From Gammaproteobacteria bacterium (GTDB lineage Bacteria > Pseudomonadota > Gammaproteobacteria > Eutrophobiales > Eutrophobiaceae): DNA of 64,000 bases. Shown in pieces: positions 48,026 through 60,204 of the stretch. The stretch lies in assembly GCA_030835405.1 (NCBI GenBank), contig JAURPG010000053.1:1-64000 (forward strand). Direction: 5' to 3'. Each line of letters begins with the position of its first letter. The stretch's first letter is position 1. The notes beneath the pieces were generated by a model, which worked only from the letters and a program-made list of their open reading frames with translations, ran no database searches and was not told where the DNA came from. Made by a program: the position numbers and the translations under genes.

Positions 48026-49267
48026 TTAGACAAGGCTATGCACAACCAGCCCGCTTCTTAGCTTTGGCTCAAACCAGGTCACTTTCGGTGGCATGATTAA
48101 ATCATTATCGGCAATATCCATGAGTTGTTCCATAGAAACAGGATACATTGCAAATGCCACGGCCATCTCACCTGAATCAACCCGCTGCTCAAGTTCCTTG
48201 AGACCGCGTATCCCTCCCACGAACTCAATGCGTTTGTCAGTCCTGAGATCTTTGATATTTAGAACAGGCTCCAGGATATGCCCTGATAATACTGTTACAT
48301 CCAGCACACCGATTGGGTCGTTGTCATCATAGGAATCGGCTTTAGCCGTTAATTTGTACCAGTTTCCATCCAGATACATGCCGATATCATGAAGCTGACC
48401 AGGTTTATACTGATTTTTGCCAATTAAACTAATTTCAAAACTACTGGAAATCGCGGATAAGAATGCTTCCGGTGAGAGTCCATTGAGGTCTTTTACTACC
48501 CGGTTGTAATCGAATATTTGTAATTGATTATCAGGGAAATGCACAGCAAGAAAATAATTATATTCTTCACTGCCCATATGTGATGGGTTTTCTTCCTTGA
48601 GTTCATTTCCAACCAGTGCAGCTGCCGCTGTTCTATGGTGACCATCCGCCACATAGGTCTCTGACATTCGGGAGAAAGCTTCAACTATTGATTTGATAAC
48701 AGAATCATTATTTACGATCCAAAGCCTGTGCCGAATATCATCGTCAGCTACGAAATCATAAACAGCCTGCCCCTGTTTCTCGGCATTAATTATCGCATCA
48801 AGATCATCTTGTGATTTATAGGCAAAAAAAACAGGCTCAGCATTTAACATAGAAATACGAACATGGTTTTTCCGGTCGCTTTCCTTATCGGGACGGGTTA
48901 ATTCATGTTTTTTAATCCTGCCTTCCATGTAATCTTTCACAGCAGCACAGGCAACAATTCCAGTCTGGGATCGCCCATCCATTGTAAGTTCATATACATA
49001 CAGACTATCAGTCTCGTCCTGGATAAATATATCCTGGTCAATCAAGGCCTGAAAGTTTTGCTTACCCGTCTCATAAACTTCTTGTGAATAGGGGTTCATG
49101 TCTTTGGGCAGTGTAATCTCAGGCTTTACGACGTTAAGAAAAGAATAGGGGTTACCTTTTGCCTCCTCCCTGGCCTCATTGGAATCCAGCACATCATATG
49201 GCCGACTGGCAACCTGACCACAATACTCTGGCCTGGGTCTTAAGCCTTTAAATGGTTTAATATCCAC
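48026..49267 (-). CDS. DUF1015 family protein
   Basis: 413 residues matching DUF1015, a widespread family of unknown function. Seen: KPFKGLRPRPEYCGQVASRP and YDVLDSNEAR near the start, NPYSFLNVVKPE, YVYELTMDGRSQTGIVAC, and the strongly conserved YVADGHHRTAAA in the middle. The His-rich motif hints at a ParB/sulfiredoxin-like nucleotide-binding fold, but no activity is established. It starts with GTG overlapping the last base of the serA stop (TAGTG), so it is coupled to serA. DUF1015 genes are often found beside serA in other bacteria, which points to serine metabolism. Confidence 0.93.
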   Translation of the reverse strand: MDIKPFKGLRPRPEYCGQVASRPYDVLDSNEAREEAKGNPYSFLNVVKPEITLPKDMNPYSQEVYETGKQNFQALIDQDIFIQDETDSLYVYELTMDGRSQTGIVACAAVKDYMEGRIKKHELTRPDKESDRKNHVRISMLNAEPVFFAYKSQDDLDAIINAEKQGQAVYDFVADDDIRHRLWIVNNDSVIKSIVEAFSRMSETYVADGHHRTAAAALVGNELKEENPSHMGSEEYNYFLAVHFPDNQLQIFDYNRVVKDLNGLSPEAFLSAISSSFEISLIGKNQYKPGQLHDIGMYLDGNWYKLTAKADSYDDNDPIGVLDVTVLSGHILEPVLNIKDLRTDKRIEFVGGIRGLKELEQRVDSGEMAVAFAMYPVSMEQLMDIADNDLIMPPKVTWFEPKLRSGLVVHSLV

Positions 49268-50856
49268 TACAGGCTGACTTGCATGGCCTTGCTGATAGCA
49301 TCAATATTGGAGATTTCATCCATTGCCTCTTTATCAAGTGGAACGGATATACTCATGATTCCAACGGCTTTACTGCCGCCATTGACGATTCCAAGCTGCA
49401 TGCTGGAAATATTGATTTTTTGTTCTGCGAGTATAGAACTGACTGCGGCAATGACACCAGGTTGATCATTATGACGGGTAATCAGCATATTTCCATCGAG
49501 GACGGTCTCGATATTGTAATCATTGATCCTTACCAACCTTGGATATTTATGATCAAACAATGCTCCTTCAACCGTGGTTTTATTATCTTTTCCATGATGT
49601 GCCGTCAGACTAACAGTGGCATGATAACTGGGATGCTCATCACAGCTACTTTCCATGAGTTTTGTACCATTTTTAAGTGCCGTGGATACTGCGTTAACGC
49701 TGTTTATCGGTGCAGACATTCTTGTACTGAGCATTCCCACCAGGCTTTCCACCGAAATAGATCTGGCATCACGCTTACTTGCCTCACCAGACAAGGTAAC
49801 ATCAAGCTGGGTAACCGACTCATCTACCATACTACCAAGCAATTTACCCAATCTATTTACCAGGATAATATACGGTTGCAACTTGACCAATTCTTCGGAT
49901 GAAACCGGTGGCAGGTTAAGTGCGTTAACAGGTTCACCTGTTTGTAAATAAATTGCAATTTGCTGTGCAAGTTCGGTACCTGCCGCACGCTGGGCCTCAT
50001 CTGTTGACGCGCCAAGATGCGGAGTAAACACCACATTATCAAGCTCTAATAGTGGAGATTCACCTGGAGGTTCATTCACAAAAACGTCGAGAGCGGCACC
50101 AGCAAGCTGACCTGACTTAATTGCCTCATATAATGCCTGTTCATCCACCAGACCACCACGAGCAACATTGATAATCCTTGCTCCCTTTTTCATCGTCTTG
50201 ATACGGTCTGCATTTAAGATACCCCTGGTCTTGTCATTTACAGGGCAATGTAAGGTAATAAAATCTGATGCTTTTACCAGTTCATCTACTTCCAATGGAG
50301 TGACACCTTCTTTTTCAAACGCCTCATCTGTTACAAATGGATCGAATGCAACAATTTTCATTCTAAATGCCTTTGCACGCGAAGCGACTATACGTCCTAT
50401 ATTCCCAAATCCAATAATTCCCAGGGTTTTATTGGCAAGCTCAGCACCCATAAATTTTGATCGTTCCCATTTGCCACTTCTCACAGACAGGTCTGCGGCG
50501 GGCAGGCTTCTACTTAAAGAAAGGATATGCGCAAATGTAAGTTCTGCAGTGGTTGTCGCATTTGCATCTGGTGTATTCATGACGACTATTCCTTTTTCAG
50601 TCGCCTTATCAACATCTATATTATCTACACCAATCCCAGCCCGGCCTATCACCTGCAACACATCAGCAGCATCAATGACTTTGTCAGTTACTTTAACTCC
50701 ACTTCTCACCAGGATAGCGTGATAGCCAGGAATTTTTTTACATAACCCAGCCTCATCGAGGCCATGTTCAACATCCACAATGAATCCTGATTGATCTATT
50801 AAATAATCTACGCCATCCTGGGCAATTTTATCAGCAATAAGTATTTTTTTATCCAT
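49267..50856 (-). CDS. serA: D-3-Phosphoglycerate dehydrogenase
   Basis: First step of serine synthesis from 3-phosphoglycerate. 529 residues: the long form with an N-terminal substrate domain, a Rossmann domain (LGIIGFGNIGRIVASRAKAF), an intervening ASB domain and a C-terminal ACT domain (HNDQPGVIAAVSSILAEQKI). Catalytic residues are visible in VARGGLVDEQAL (Arg) and in TPHLGASTDEAQ (His). The E. coli enzyme is shorter, so this is the type common in alphaproteobacteria, actinobacteria and many other lineages. The 169 bp before its start show no other gene and should hold its promoter. Confidence 0.98.
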   Translation of the reverse strand: MDKKILIADKIAQDGVDYLIDQSGFIVDVEHGLDEAGLCKKIPGYHAILVRSGVKVTDKVIDAADVLQVIGRAGIGVDNIDVDKATEKGIVVMNTPDANATTTAELTFAHILSLSRSLPAADLSVRSGKWERSKFMGAELANKTLGIIGFGNIGRIVASRAKAFRMKIVAFDPFVTDEAFEKEGVTPLEVDELVKASDFITLHCPVNDKTRGILNADRIKTMKKGARIINVARGGLVDEQALYEAIKSGQLAGAALDVFVNEPPGESPLLELDNVVFTPHLGASTDEAQRAAGTELAQQIAIYLQTGEPVNALNLPPVSSEELVKLQPYIILVNRLGKLLGSMVDESVTQLDVTLSGEASKRDARSISVESLVGMLSTRMSAPINSVNAVSTALKNGTKLMESSCDEHPSYHATVSLTAHHGKDNKTTVEGALFDHKYPRLVRINDYNIETVLDGNMLITRHNDQPGVIAAVSSILAEQKINISSMQLGIVNGGSKAVGIMSISVPLDKEAMDEISNIDAISKAMQVSL

Positions 50857-51025
50857 GAGTTTTTTCCGGTTATGTATTTCTACGAGTACAGGGGCAATGT
50901 CAGCACATCAATTCACTCATCAGAGTATTTACATTTACCTTTTGTTAAAAACTGGTAATGATGAAGGGTCGCTATTGTAAAATAAGAATAGATGAGTTGA
51001 AACACTAACATTGTAACAATATTGT

Positions 51026-52360
51026 TTACCTGGATTGAAGCGTTGCTTCCACCTCGCTGGCAAGCTGTTTAGCTAATATTGAGACGGTATTTTCATCAAT
51101 TCCTTCCACCATTACCCTGATCAGGGGCTCGGTACCCGATTGCCTGAGTAGCACTCTACCATTGTTACCCAACTGGTTTTCCACATCTTTGGTCATCTTA
51201 TCTATCGCGGGTATATCTGCAATATCGAGGTCCTTGGGGGTTTTAATATTAATCAATACCTGGGGACATTTATTCATACCAGATATCAACTCTCTCAAGT
51301 TTTTTCCGGTCCTTATCATATATTCAAGCACCAGTAGGGCTGATAGCACTCCATCCCCTGTTGTAGCCTTATTTAAATTGATTATATGTCCCGAAGATTC
51401 TCCACCAAGGACAAGCTGTTTGGACCTCATCAGGTCCACGACATAACGGTCGCCTACATTTGCACGGTAAAACCCCAGATCCATGCTTTTAATTGCCATT
51501 TCCAACCCCAGGTTACTCATTGATGTTCCCACGACGGCACCATTTAGCGTATCCAGGGTTGATTTGGCGATAATATATAGGATCTCGTCCCCATCCACAG
51601 CAACTCCATCAGCATCCACCAGGATTAATCTGTCGCCATCGCCATCCAGTGCAACCCCCAGATCTGCATTAGATTCAACAACTGATCGCTGGAGATTTTT
51701 TGTCTGTGTTGCGCCATAACCGTCATTAATATTTTTTCCATCCGGGTTTACACCGATGGCTGAAACATTTGCTCCAAGCTCTTCTAAGACCTGTGGTGCG
51801 ATGTGATACGTCGCCCCATGAGCACAATCCACAATAATATTCAGCCCGTTGAGACTATAAGCGGTCTCAAACTGGCTCTTACAAAATTCGATATATCGTC
51901 TGGGAGCATCATTGATCCGTTTCGCCTTACCCAATTTTGTAGATTCAATGACCTCAAGATCTTTTCCCAGCTCTGACTCAATTTCCATTTCAATGGCATC
52001 ATCCAGCTTATAACCATCTGCGGAGAAAAATTTAAAACCATTATCGTTATAGGGATTATGTGATGCACTAATCACAATGCCGGCCTGGGCTAGAGTACTT
52101 TTTGTTAAATAAGCGATACCCGGGGTGGGCATAGGTCCCAGCAAACGTATATCCACACCTGCAGCCGATAAACCGGACTCCAGAGCAGATTCCAGCATGT
52201 AGCCGGACAGACGGGTATCTTTTCCTATTAAGACAGGACCTGAACCATTACGAGCCAGCACCCTGCCGGCAGCCCATCCAAGTTGCATGGCAAATCCGGG
52301 GGTGATTGGAAATTCACCTACTTTCCCTCGAACTCCATCTGTACCAAAAAGCTGCCTCAT
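51026..52360 (-). CDS. glmM: Phosphoglucosamine mutase
   Basis: Interconverts glucosamine 6- and 1-phosphate for UDP-GlcNAc, and so for murein and LPS. 444 residues. Seen: [17 protein letters not shown] at the start, the phosphoserine loop [12 protein letters not shown] with Ser100, the metal site [15 protein letters not shown], and [15 protein letters not shown] near the C-terminus. It follows ftsH by 49 bp; in E. coli folP lies between the two, and folP is not found in this window. Confidence 0.98.
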   Translation of the reverse strand: MRQLFGTDGVRGKVGEFPITPGFAMQLGWAAGRVLARNGSGPVLIGKDTRLSGYMLESALESGLSAAGVDIRLLGPMPTPGIAYLTKSTLAQAGIVISASHNPYNDNGFKFFSADGYKLDDAIEMEIESELGKDLEVIESTKLGKAKRINDAPRRYIEFCKSQFETAYSLNGLNIIVDCAHGATYHIAPQVLEELGANVSAIGVNPDGKNINDGYGATQTKNLQRSVVESNADLGVALDGDGDRLILVDADGVAVDGDEILYIIAKSTLDTLNGAVVGTSMSNLGLEMAIKSMDLGFYRANVGDRYVVDLMRSKQLVLGGESSGHIINLNKATTGDGVLSALLVLEYMIRTGKNLRELISGMNKCPQVLINIKTPKDLDIADIPAIDKMTKDVENQLGNNGRVLLRQSGTEPLIRVMVEGIDENTVSILAKQLASEVEATLQSR

Positions 52361-52409
52361 AGGTTATGAAGTTTTATTATGCCTAGGGAAATATATTGAC
52401 TATAACGAT

Positions 52410-54371
52410 TTATGATTTTGCAGGATCAATGACAGAATCATCTGAATCATCGGTATCGGATGATTTCGTTTTCCCTGCCGCCTTCTTTTTACGTTTCCTT
52501 GTAGTCTTCTTTTTTAAACTTCCGGTCTCATGATCATCATCATCGTCGCTCCACTCCGATGGTGGTCTTGGAGATTTACCCTCCATAATGTCGTCAATTT
52601 GATGTGTATCAAGGGTTTCATACTTGATTAGGGCTTCAGCCATCAAATGTAGTTTCTCAAGATTCGTCTTAAGAATATCTTCGGCCTTGCCATAAGTCCT
52701 GTCTATAATGTCCTTGATCTCTGAATCAATCAATCTGGCAGTTTCGTCAGATATCTCCTTATGCTTAGTAACGGAATGACCAAGAAAAACCTCTCCTTCC
52801 TCTTCATCATATGTAAGCGGTCCAAGCTTTTCAGATAGCCCCCATTTGGTCACCATGCTTCTTGCAATTGAAGTTGCCCGTTGGATATCGTTTGATGCCC
52901 CTGTAGTTACAGACTCAGGACCAAATATAAGCTCTTCTGCTATCCTTCCGCCAAACAGGCTGCATAACTGGCTTTCCAGAAACTTTTTGCTATAACTTAA
53001 TCTGTCTGACTCGGGTAAAAACATGGTGATACCCAATGCTCTACCCCTGGGTATAATAGAAACCTTATAAACCGGGTCATGGCCAGGCATGGAACGACCC
53101 ACTATGGTGTGACCAGCTTCATGATAAGCGGTTAGTTTCTTCTCATCATCACTCATGACCATGGACCGACGCTCAGCACCCATCATGACCTTGTCTTTTG
53201 CCCGCTCAAAGTCATCCATTTCCACAAGTTTTTTATTTCCCCTGGCAGCAAACAATGCCGCTTCATTCACCAGGTTGGCAAGATCCGCACCTGAAAAACC
53301 CGGTGTTCCGCGGGCGATTACCGTAGCATCAACGTTATTTCCCAGGGCCACCTTACGCATATGGACTTTTAATATCTGTTCACGACCACGGATATCGGGT
53401 AATGGCACAACTACCTGTCGGTCAAAGCGACCAGGCCTGAGCAATGCAGGGTCCAGCACATCTGGACGGTTTGTCGCAGCAATGACGATGACACCTTCGG
53501 TACCCTCAAACCCGTCCATCTCAACCAATAATTGGTTAAGTGTCTGCTCCCGTTCATCATGACCGCCTCCCAATCCAGCGCCACGATGACGTCCCACTGC
53601 ATCTATTTCATCTATAAAGATGATACATGGGGCATGTTTTTTTGCCTGCTCAAACATGTCTCTGACACGGGAGGCTCCTACACCAACAAACATTTCCACG
53701 AAGTCTGAACCTGATATCGTAAAAAAGGGCACTTTTGCCTCACCTGCGATGGCCTTTGCCAGTAGCGTTTTACCTGTGCCAGGTGAACCAACCATTAATA
53801 CCCCGGATGGAATCTTGCCTCCGAGTTTTTGGAATTTAGTAGGATCTCGTAAAAACTCAACCAGTTCGGATACTTCTTCTTTCGCTTCTTCAACACCAGC
53901 GACATCGTTAAAAGTAATCTTGACCTGGTCTTCACCCAGCATCCTTGCCCGGCTCTTGCCAAACGATAAGGCCCCACGGCCACTACCGCCACCTTGCATC
54001 TGGCGCATGAAATAAATCCATATCCCTAATAACAGTAAAATGGGAAACCAGGAGATGAGTGCCTGTGCCCAAAATGAATTCCTTGGCGCCGACCCAAGAA
54101 TTTCCACATTGTTATCCAGCAAGGTACCAATGAGAGCATCATAACTTGTCTCTGGGCTATAGCTGGTAAATCGGCTGCCATCCGTAAACTCTCCATTGAT
54201 GGTACTACCTTCAATGGTGACTGAGTCAATACGCCCGGTTTTTACATTAGAAATGAATTGTGAATAAGGTATCGTCGAGCTAGATGAAGGCGCACCAAAA
54301 TTTTTGAACACCATCATCAGCACCAGGGCAATAATTACCCAAAGTACCAGGTTTTTTCCAAAATCGTTCAA
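52410..54371 (-). CDS. ftsH: ATP-dependent zinc metalloprotease FtsH
   Basis: Membrane-anchored AAA+ protease that degrades damaged membrane proteins and regulators. 653 residues. Seen: membrane helices at about 7-23 and 104-122 around a periplasmic domain, Walker A GSPGTGKT at 195-202, Walker [12 protein letters not shown], the AAA second-region homology ([20 protein letters not shown]), the zinc site HEAGH at 417-421, and a highly charged Lys/Asp/Ser-rich C-terminal tail (about 610-653). It follows rlmE, the standard rlmE-ftsH order. Confidence 0.99.
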   Translation of the reverse strand: MNDFGKNLVLWVIIALVLMMVFKNFGAPSSSSTIPYSQFISNVKTGRIDSVTIEGSTINGEFTDGSRFTSYSPETSYDALIGTLLDNNVEILGSAPRNSFWAQALISWFPILLLLGIWIYFMRQMQGGGSGRGALSFGKSRARMLGEDQVKITFNDVAGVEEAKEEVSELVEFLRDPTKFQKLGGKIPSGVLMVGSPGTGKTLLAKAIAGEAKVPFFTISGSDFVEMFVGVGASRVRDMFEQAKKHAPCIIFIDEIDAVGRHRGAGLGGGHDEREQTLNQLLVEMDGFEGTEGVIVIAATNRPDVLDPALLRPGRFDRQVVVPLPDIRGREQILKVHMRKVALGNNVDATVIARGTPGFSGADLANLVNEAALFAARGNKKLVEMDDFERAKDKVMMGAERRSMVMSDDEKKLTAYHEAGHTIVGRSMPGHDPVYKVSIIPRGRALGITMFLPESDRLSYSKKFLESQLCSLFGGRIAEELIFGPESVTTGASNDIQRATSIARSMVTKWGLSEKLGPLTYDEEEGEVFLGHSVTKHKEISDETARLIDSEIKDIIDRTYGKAEDILKTNLEKLHLMAEALIKYETLDTHQIDDIMEGKSPRPPSEWSDDDDDHETGSLKKKTTRKRKKKAAGKTKSSDTDDSDDSVIDPAKS

Positions 54372-54491
54372 TTTCTCTCCTTATATATACCGGGTTATCT
54401 CGATCATCTGACCAAGAATAGGACGGAAAATTCGGTTGACCAGTTAATTACAGTATAAATTAAATAAATGTTTTATAAGATAATGTTTGAA

Positions 54492-55103
54492 TTATATCCC
54501 ATATCCTCTTGCCAGCATATAAAACTCCCGTGAACTGTCCCGTGAGGCCTTGGGCTTTCTAACTGTAACCTTTTGAAATTTTGAAGATAATTCTGATTTC
54601 AATGTTCCAGATAAACTACCTTCGAAGGTCTTGATTAATAAATCTCCTCCTGATTTTATGACCCGGGATGTGGTTTCTATAACAGATATCGCCAATTCTT
54701 CGATCCTAGCCTCATCTGTATCCCTGATACCTGTTAAATCGGGGGCAATATCAGAAATTACAAGGTCAAATGCCTTATCATCAGTCAAAGATAAACAATG
54801 TTTGATGGTCTCAGTATCAAGAATATCGCCCAAAATAAATTCAACCCCAGAGATTGCCTCCATCTGCAACCTATCAATCGCGATAACCTTACCTCCGGGT
54901 TTAATCTTTTTCGCGGCATACTGGCACCATCCGCCAGGGGCGGCACCCAAATCGAGCACAAACATCCCTGGCTGAAACAACCTGTCTTTAACGTCTATTT
55001 CCTGTAATTTATAGACTGCACGTGATCGGTAATTCTGCTTTTTTGCAGTTTTTACATAAGGGTCTTTTTGTTGGCGGTGTAGCCATGATTTGTTACGTTT
55101 CAT
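54492..55103 (-). CDS. rlmE: 23S rRNA 2'-O-methyltransferase RlmE
   Basis: Methylates the 2'-O of U2552 in 23S rRNA during late assembly of the large subunit. 203 residues. Seen: SWLHRQQKDPYVKTAKKQNY at the start with YRSRAVYKL, the SAM-binding FVLDLGAAPGGWCQYA, DLVISDIAPDLTG, and SGGDLLIKTFEG with the catalytic Lys; together they give the K-D-K-E tetrad. It lies between greA and ftsH. The yhbY gene that usually sits divergently between greA and rlmE is absent: only 78 bp are left. Confidence 0.97.
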   Translation of the reverse strand: MKRNKSWLHRQQKDPYVKTAKKQNYRSRAVYKLQEIDVKDRLFQPGMFVLDLGAAPGGWCQYAAKKIKPGGKVIAIDRLQMEAISGVEFILGDILDTETIKHCLSLTDDKAFDLVISDIAPDLTGIRDTDEARIEELAISVIETTSRVIKSGGDLLIKTFEGSLSGTLKSELSSKFQKVTVRKPKASRDSSREFYMLARGYGI

Positions 55104-55181
55104 TGACAGGCACCTGCTTGCCTAAAGTGGTTTATGACCGGACTTATTGCCAGTCGCCTATCACGATTAGCTGTTTTGGTA

Positions 55182-55655
55182 TCAAATATAGCTTATTTCA
55201 AGGATCTCATATTCAACAATACCACCTGGGGCATGAACTTCCACAATATCGCCTGGTTCCCTGCCAATTAACGCTTTTGCGATAGGCGAAGAAACAGAAA
55301 CCAGTCCCATGTTGATATCTGACTCCTCTTCACCAACTATCTGATAGACGACTTCATTATCATTTTCCAGATTAATTAATTTGACGGTTGCACCAAAAAC
55401 TACCTTCTCACCCGCATCGATTGTAGTCACATCAATAACCTGCGCTATTGACAGGACCGACTCCAGAGAAGCAATTCTACCTTCAATAAATCCCTGTTGT
55501 TCTTTAGCCGCATGATACTCGGCATTTTCACTTAAATCGCCATGACTACGGGCTTCTGCAATAGCTTCAATGATTTTAGGCCTGTCCACTTTTTTGAGTT
55601 TTTGTAACATCTCCCTCAGTCTATCTGCACCTTTTGAAGTTAATGGAGTACTCAT
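55182..55655 (-). CDS. greA: Transcription elongation factor GreA
   Basis: Binds the secondary channel of RNA polymerase and rescues backtracked complexes. 157 residues, the normal length. Seen: the N-terminal coiled coil [20 protein letters not shown] and [20 protein letters not shown] with the acidic tip that enters the channel, then the C-terminal FKBP-like domain ([20 protein letters not shown]). Its ATG overlaps the carB stop (ATGA), so it is translated with carbamoyl-phosphate synthase. Confidence 0.98.
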   Translation of the reverse strand: MSTPLTSKGADRLREMLQKLKKVDRPKIIEAIAEARSHGDLSENAEYHAAKEQQGFIEGRIASLESVLSIAQVIDVTTIDAGEKVVFGATVKLINLENDNEVVYQIVGEEESDINMGLVSVSSPIAKALIGREPGDIVEVHAPGGIVEYEILEISYI

Positions 55656-58600
55656 TTATTGGCCCCTTTGTGTAATTCCTGTAAACAATAAACATTGCTC
55701 AAGTCCAGACATTTGAGTGCATTTACAGTCGCAGTTGCACCTGCAATGGTAGTCGAATAAAAAACCTTATGTTGTAATGCCGTCCTCCGAATCGAATATG
55801 AGTCAGCAACAGCCTGTTTACCTTTTGTAGTATTAATTATCAGATTGATTTCCTCATTTTTAAGCATATCTACAATGTGGGGCTGCCCTTCCCTTACTTT
55901 ATTTACACCCATACATTCAACACCTGCATCCCTGATCGCCTTTGCCGTCCCATGTGTTGCACAAATTTTGAATCCCAGTTTACTAAGATCATTGGCAATT
56001 TGCTGTGCCTTAGGCTTATCTGAATCTCTCACACTGATAAACGCCAATCCACCTTTTGGAATTTTTGTCCCTGCACCCAACTGGGCCTTGGCAAATGCCT
56101 CTCCAAAACTTTTTCCAACCCCCATTACTTCACCGGTAGATTTCATTTCTGGGCCCAGTAATGAATCGACCTCCGGGAATTTAAGGAATGGGAAGACGGC
56201 TTCTTTTACAGAAAAATAGTCAGGTGTGATAATAGTTATTGGTTTTTGCTCATCCAGTGAAATATCAATCATACATTTGGCCGCAATCTTTGCCAATGGC
56301 GCACTGGTGGCCTTGGAGACATAAGGGACTGTGCGTGAAGCCCTGGGGTTAACTTCCAGTACAAATATTTCTCCATCTTGTATGGCAAACTGCGTATTCA
56401 TCAGCCCCTTTACTTTCAGTCCCGTTGCCATTTCAGTTACCTGTTTACATAATTCATCCTGAACTGATTTCTCAAGACTGTATGGTGGTAATGAACAAGC
56501 GGAATCACCAGAGTGGACCCCTGCCTGTTCAATGTGCTCCATTATTCCGCCTATCATTACCTTCTGCCCATCTGAAACCGCATCCACATCAACTTCTATC
56601 GCATTATTCAGAAACTTATCAAGTAATACGGGTGATTCATTAGAAACGGATACGGCAACATTCATATAAATACGCAGTTCATCTTCCGAATAGACAATTT
56701 CCATAGCTCGACCACCCAGCACATAAGATGGTCTGACCACCAATGGGTAACCTATTTCTTCGGCAAGCTTTACGGCATCCTCACAGGTCCGGGCAATACG
56801 GTTTGCTGGCTGTAACAAACCCAGCTCATTTAGAAACTTTTGAAACCGTTCCCTGTCCTCGGCCAGATCAATGGAATCAGGGGACGTTCCGATAATCGGT
56901 GCACCAGCTGCTTCCAGGTCTCTTGCCAGTTTCAACGGTGTCTGACCACCAAACTGGACAATCACACCTTGAGGTTTTTCCACCCTGATCACCTCAAGAA
57001 CGTCTTCCAGTGTCAAGGGTTCAAAATATAATCGGTCGGAAATATCATAATCAGTCGATACTGTTTCAGGGTTACAATTAATCATAATTGACTCGTAACC
57101 CGCTTCTTTCATTGCCAGGGCTGCCTGCACACAGCAGTAATCAAACTCGATACCCTGACCAATACGATTTGGACCACCACCCAAAATGATGATTTTTTTA
57201 TTTTGACTGGGATTGGCCTCACACTCCTCATCATAAGTGGAATACATATAAGCCGTAGTCGTGGAAAATTCAGCGGCACATGAATCCACACGTTTATATA
57301 CAGGGAAAATCCCATATTGATTACGCCACTCCCTGACATCCTGTTCTTTAACATTCATTAAGCTGGCAATCCGCGAGTCTGCAAAGCCTTTCTTCTTCAA
57401 TCGTGCTAAATCCTGTTCTGACAACATATCAGATTCAGTAGAAAGCAAGGTTTGCTCTTCAATAATCAGATCCTCTATCTGGGCAAGAAACCATAGATCA
57501 ATATGGGTAATTGAATGAATTTCTTCAATTGACAGACCTGCCCTGAAGGCATCTCCGACATAAAGCAAGCGATCAGACCGGGTATTACTGATCCCCGCCC
57601 TCACAACATCGTCTGCATCAGACGCCTTAAGATTTACTTGCTCAACGAAGCCATCAATTCCCGTCTCCAGTCCTCGTAAGGCTTTTTGCAGGGATTCCTG
57701 AAATGTTCTTCCCATTGCCATGACTTCACCTACAGATTTCATCTGTGTTGAGATTCGATCTTCTGCCTGTGGGAATTTCTCAAACGTAAACCTTGGGATT
57801 TTGGTTACAACATAATCAATTGTAGGTTCGAATGATGCTGGTGTTTTACCGCCGGTAATTTCATTTTGAAGTTCATCAAGGGTATACCCCACCGCCAATT
57901 TTGCCGCAACCTTGGCAATGGGAAAACCAGTTGCCTTGGAGGCAAGTGCTGAAGAACGGGAGACCCTGGGGTTCATTTCAATAATCACCAGTTTTCCGGT
58001 ATCGGGATCGACAGCAAACTGAACATTGGATCCTCCTGTATCGACACCGATTTCACGTAATACCGCAATAGAGGCATTACGCATTATCTGATATTCCTTG
58101 TCAGTTAAGGTTTGTGACGGGGCGACAGTAATTGAATCGCCGGTATGCATCCCCATTGGGTCAAGATTTTCAATAGCACAAACTATGATACAGTTGTCCT
58201 TATTGTCCCGCACCACTTCCATTTCAAATTCTTTCCATCCTATTATGGCTTGTTCTACCAATATTTCGTTGGTTGGTGAGGCATCCAGTCCGCGCTCACA
58301 AATATCAATATATTCTTCTTTATTGTAGGCGATACCACCTCCGGTACCTCCAAGAGTGAACGATGGCCTGATAATGATAGGAAACCCTATTTCTTTCATT
58401 GCTAATCTGGCTTCATCCATATCATGGGCCAGCATTGACCGGGGCATTCCCAGACCGATCCTTTGCATGGCATCGCGAAATTTTTCCCTGTCTTCCGCTT
58501 TATCAATCGCTTCTTTAGTCGCACCAATTAATTCCACAGAATATTTCTCAAGTACCCCCATACGTGCAAGGTCAAGTGCGCAATTCAACCCAGTCTGCCC

Positions 58601-58873
58601 TCCCATTGTAGGTAAGATCGCATCGGGTCTTTCTTTCTCTACTATGCGTTCGACAGTCTGCCAATGGACCGGCTCTATATAAGTTGCATCCGCCATATCC
58701 GGGTCGGTCATGATTGTGGCAGGATTTGAGTTCACCAGGATCACCCGGTATCCCTCTTCTTTTAGTGCTTTACATGCCTGAGCTCCGGAATAATCAAACT
58801 CACATGCCTGGCCAATGACGATTGGCCCTGCACCAATTATTAATACACTATTTATGTCGGTTCTTTTAGGCAT
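55652..58873 (-). CDS. carB: Carbamoyl-phosphate synthase large subunit
   Basis: Makes carbamoyl phosphate for pyrimidines and arginine from bicarbonate, ATP and ammonia delivered by CarA. 1073 residues as in E. coli. Two ATP-grasp halves are visible ([18 protein letters not shown] near 170 and [17 protein letters not shown] near 715), with [19 protein letters not shown] at the start of the second half and the C-terminal allosteric MGS-like domain (about 935-1070; [19 protein letters not shown]). It starts 2 bp after carA and overlaps greA. Confidence 0.99.
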   Translation of the reverse strand: MPKRTDINSVLIIGAGPIVIGQACEFDYSGAQACKALKEEGYRVILVNSNPATIMTDPDMADATYIEPVHWQTVERIVEKERPDAILPTMGGQTGLNCALDLARMGVLEKYSVELIGATKEAIDKAEDREKFRDAMQRIGLGMPRSMLAHDMDEARLAMKEIGFPIIIRPSFTLGGTGGGIAYNKEEYIDICERGLDASPTNEILVEQAIIGWKEFEMEVVRDNKDNCIIVCAIENLDPMGMHTGDSITVAPSQTLTDKEYQIMRNASIAVLREIGVDTGGSNVQFAVDPDTGKLVIIEMNPRVSRSSALASKATGFPIAKVAAKLAVGYTLDELQNEITGGKTPASFEPTIDYVVTKIPRFTFEKFPQAEDRISTQMKSVGEVMAMGRTFQESLQKALRGLETGIDGFVEQVNLKASDADDVVRAGISNTRSDRLLYVGDAFRAGLSIEEIHSITHIDLWFLAQIEDLIIEEQTLLSTESDMLSEQDLARLKKKGFADSRIASLMNVKEQDVREWRNQYGIFPVYKRVDSCAAEFSTTTAYMYSTYDEECEANPSQNKKIIILGGGPNRIGQGIEFDYCCVQAALAMKEAGYESIMINCNPETVSTDYDISDRLYFEPLTLEDVLEVIRVEKPQGVIVQFGGQTPLKLARDLEAAGAPIIGTSPDSIDLAEDRERFQKFLNELGLLQPANRIARTCEDAVKLAEEIGYPLVVRPSYVLGGRAMEIVYSEDELRIYMNVAVSVSNESPVLLDKFLNNAIEVDVDAVSDGQKVMIGGIMEHIEQAGVHSGDSACSLPPYSLEKSVQDELCKQVTEMATGLKVKGLMNTQFAIQDGEIFVLEVNPRASRTVPYVSKATSAPLAKIAAKCMIDISLDEQKPITIITPDYFSVKEAVFPFLKFPEVDSLLGPEMKSTGEVMGVGKSFGEAFAKAQLGAGTKIPKGGLAFISVRDSDKPKAQQIANDLSKLGFKICATHGTAKAIRDAGVECMGVNKVREGQPHIVDMLKNEEINLIINTTKGKQAVADSYSIRRTALQHKVFYSTTIAGATATVNALKCLDLSNVYCLQELHKGANK

Positions 58874-58875
58874 AT

Positions 58876-60024
58876 TCAGCTCTGTAATTTGGCCTTTCTT
58901 GCTTGCATGTTTGTTATGAAGTCATCAAACAAATAGAGAATGTCATGCGGACCGGGACTGGCTTCGGGGTGTCCCTGGAAACCAAAAGCCGGGGCTCGAG
59001 AGTGTCTGACACCTTGTAATGAACCATCAAATAACGATCGATGGGTCGCGGTCAACACCGAAGGGAGTGAGTTTTCATCTACTGCAAACCCATGGTTCTG
59101 ACTGGTAATTAACACCCGTTTGTCTCTTAGATCCTGCACCGGATGATTTGCACCATGATGTCCAAACTTCATTTTTTCTGTCTTGGCACCTGCTGCCAAT
59201 GAAAGTAGCTGGTGCCCCAGACAAATACCAAATACAGGAACATCAGTATTCAGAAATTCCTTGATTGCCTCTATGGCATAGTCACATGGATCGGGATCAC
59301 CGGGCCCATTGGATAAAAAGATGCCATCTGGATTCTGATTAATTACATCACTGGCACTGGTTGTTGCCGGCACAACTGTCACATCACATCCTAGATCTAC
59401 CAGTATCCTGAGAATATTACGTTTAACGCCAAAATCATAAGCAATGACACGAAAAGAATTTGATGGTTTTATCGCCCCTTTGAGTTTGGTATCTAGAGAC
59501 CAGGTCCCTTCCTTCCAGGCATAAGAATTCGAAGTTGTCACTTCTTTAGCAAGATCGACTCCTTTCAGGCCTGGAAACGCCTTTGCAGAAGATATAGCTT
59601 TTTCCACGTCCAGATTATTTCCAGCCATGATACAACCATTCTGCGCACCCTTGTTTCTAAGCAAAGATGTTAATCGCCTGGTGTCTATATCAGCAATTGC
59701 GACAATACTATTATGCTGAAGATAGCTTGATAAGGATTGTGATGATCGCCAGTTACTTGTCGAAAGTGGAAGTTGCTTGATAATTAAACCACTCGCATAA
59801 ACTTTATTGGATTCTTCATCCTCCGGATTAGCCCCCACATTACCGATATGTGGGTAGGTCATGGTGACAAGCTGCTGGTAATACGATGGATCAGTCAGTA
59901 TTTCCTGGTAACCCGTCATTGAGGTATTAAAGACAACTTCACCGACAGTCGTCCCCAGAGAACCAATTGACTGGCCATAAAACAAACTTCCATCTTCCAA
60001 TGCTAATAGAGCAGAGTGACCCAC
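58876..60024 (-). CDS. carA: Carbamoyl-phosphate synthase small subunit
   Basis: Glutamine amidotransferase subunit that feeds ammonia to CarB. 382 residues. Seen: the N-terminal domain with [17 protein letters not shown] and [20 protein letters not shown], then the class I amidotransferase with the nucleophile Cys in [15 protein letters not shown] and the His in [15 protein letters not shown]. First gene of carA-carB-greA. A strong hairpin lies 82 bp upstream and may affect expression. Confidence 0.99.
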   Translation of the reverse strand: MGHSALLALEDGSLFYGQSIGSLGTTVGEVVFNTSMTGYQEILTDPSYYQQLVTMTYPHIGNVGANPEDEESNKVYASGLIIKQLPLSTSNWRSSQSLSSYLQHNSIVAIADIDTRRLTSLLRNKGAQNGCIMAGNNLDVEKAISSAKAFPGLKGVDLAKEVTTSNSYAWKEGTWSLDTKLKGAIKPSNSFRVIAYDFGVKRNILRILVDLGCDVTVVPATTSASDVINQNPDGIFLSNGPGDPDPCDYAIEAIKEFLNTDVPVFGICLGHQLLSLAAGAKTEKMKFGHHGANHPVQDLRDKRVLITSQNHGFAVDENSLPSVLTATHRSLFDGSLQGVRHSRAPAFGFQGHPEASPGPHDILYLFDDFITNMQARKAKLQS

Positions 60025-60105
60025 ACAATTCTCCTGAATCGATTCATTTCTGGTAATGTTTCAACTTACAATTGTCTGTAGAGTCATACCATCAACAGAC
60101 ATATA

Positions 60106-60139
60106 AAACGGGAGTTATCAAGATGATTAACTCCCGTTT
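60106..60139. promoter_or_regulatory. Strong inverted repeat upstream of carA
   Basis: AAACGGGAGTTA pairs perfectly with TAACTCCCGTTT; an inner TCA/TGA pair follows after a one-base bulge, leaving a three-base loop. On the carA strand it is followed by TTTTATAT, which resembles a weak intrinsic terminator or attenuator. On the plus strand no T-run follows. The distance to carA leaves room for a short leader, but I see no Arg-rich leader peptide. Confidence 0.6.
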
Positions 60140-60204
60140 GATGAGATGAGTTAAAATTGTACTTAAAATCACCATTTCGTGTCTATGACGAAACGCTAAA
60201 TTCA

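Noticed and set aside
49279-49902. 207-codon plus-strand frame antisense to serA
   Set aside because: serA covers the whole stretch with full ACT and ASB domains; the antisense product has no recognisable features.
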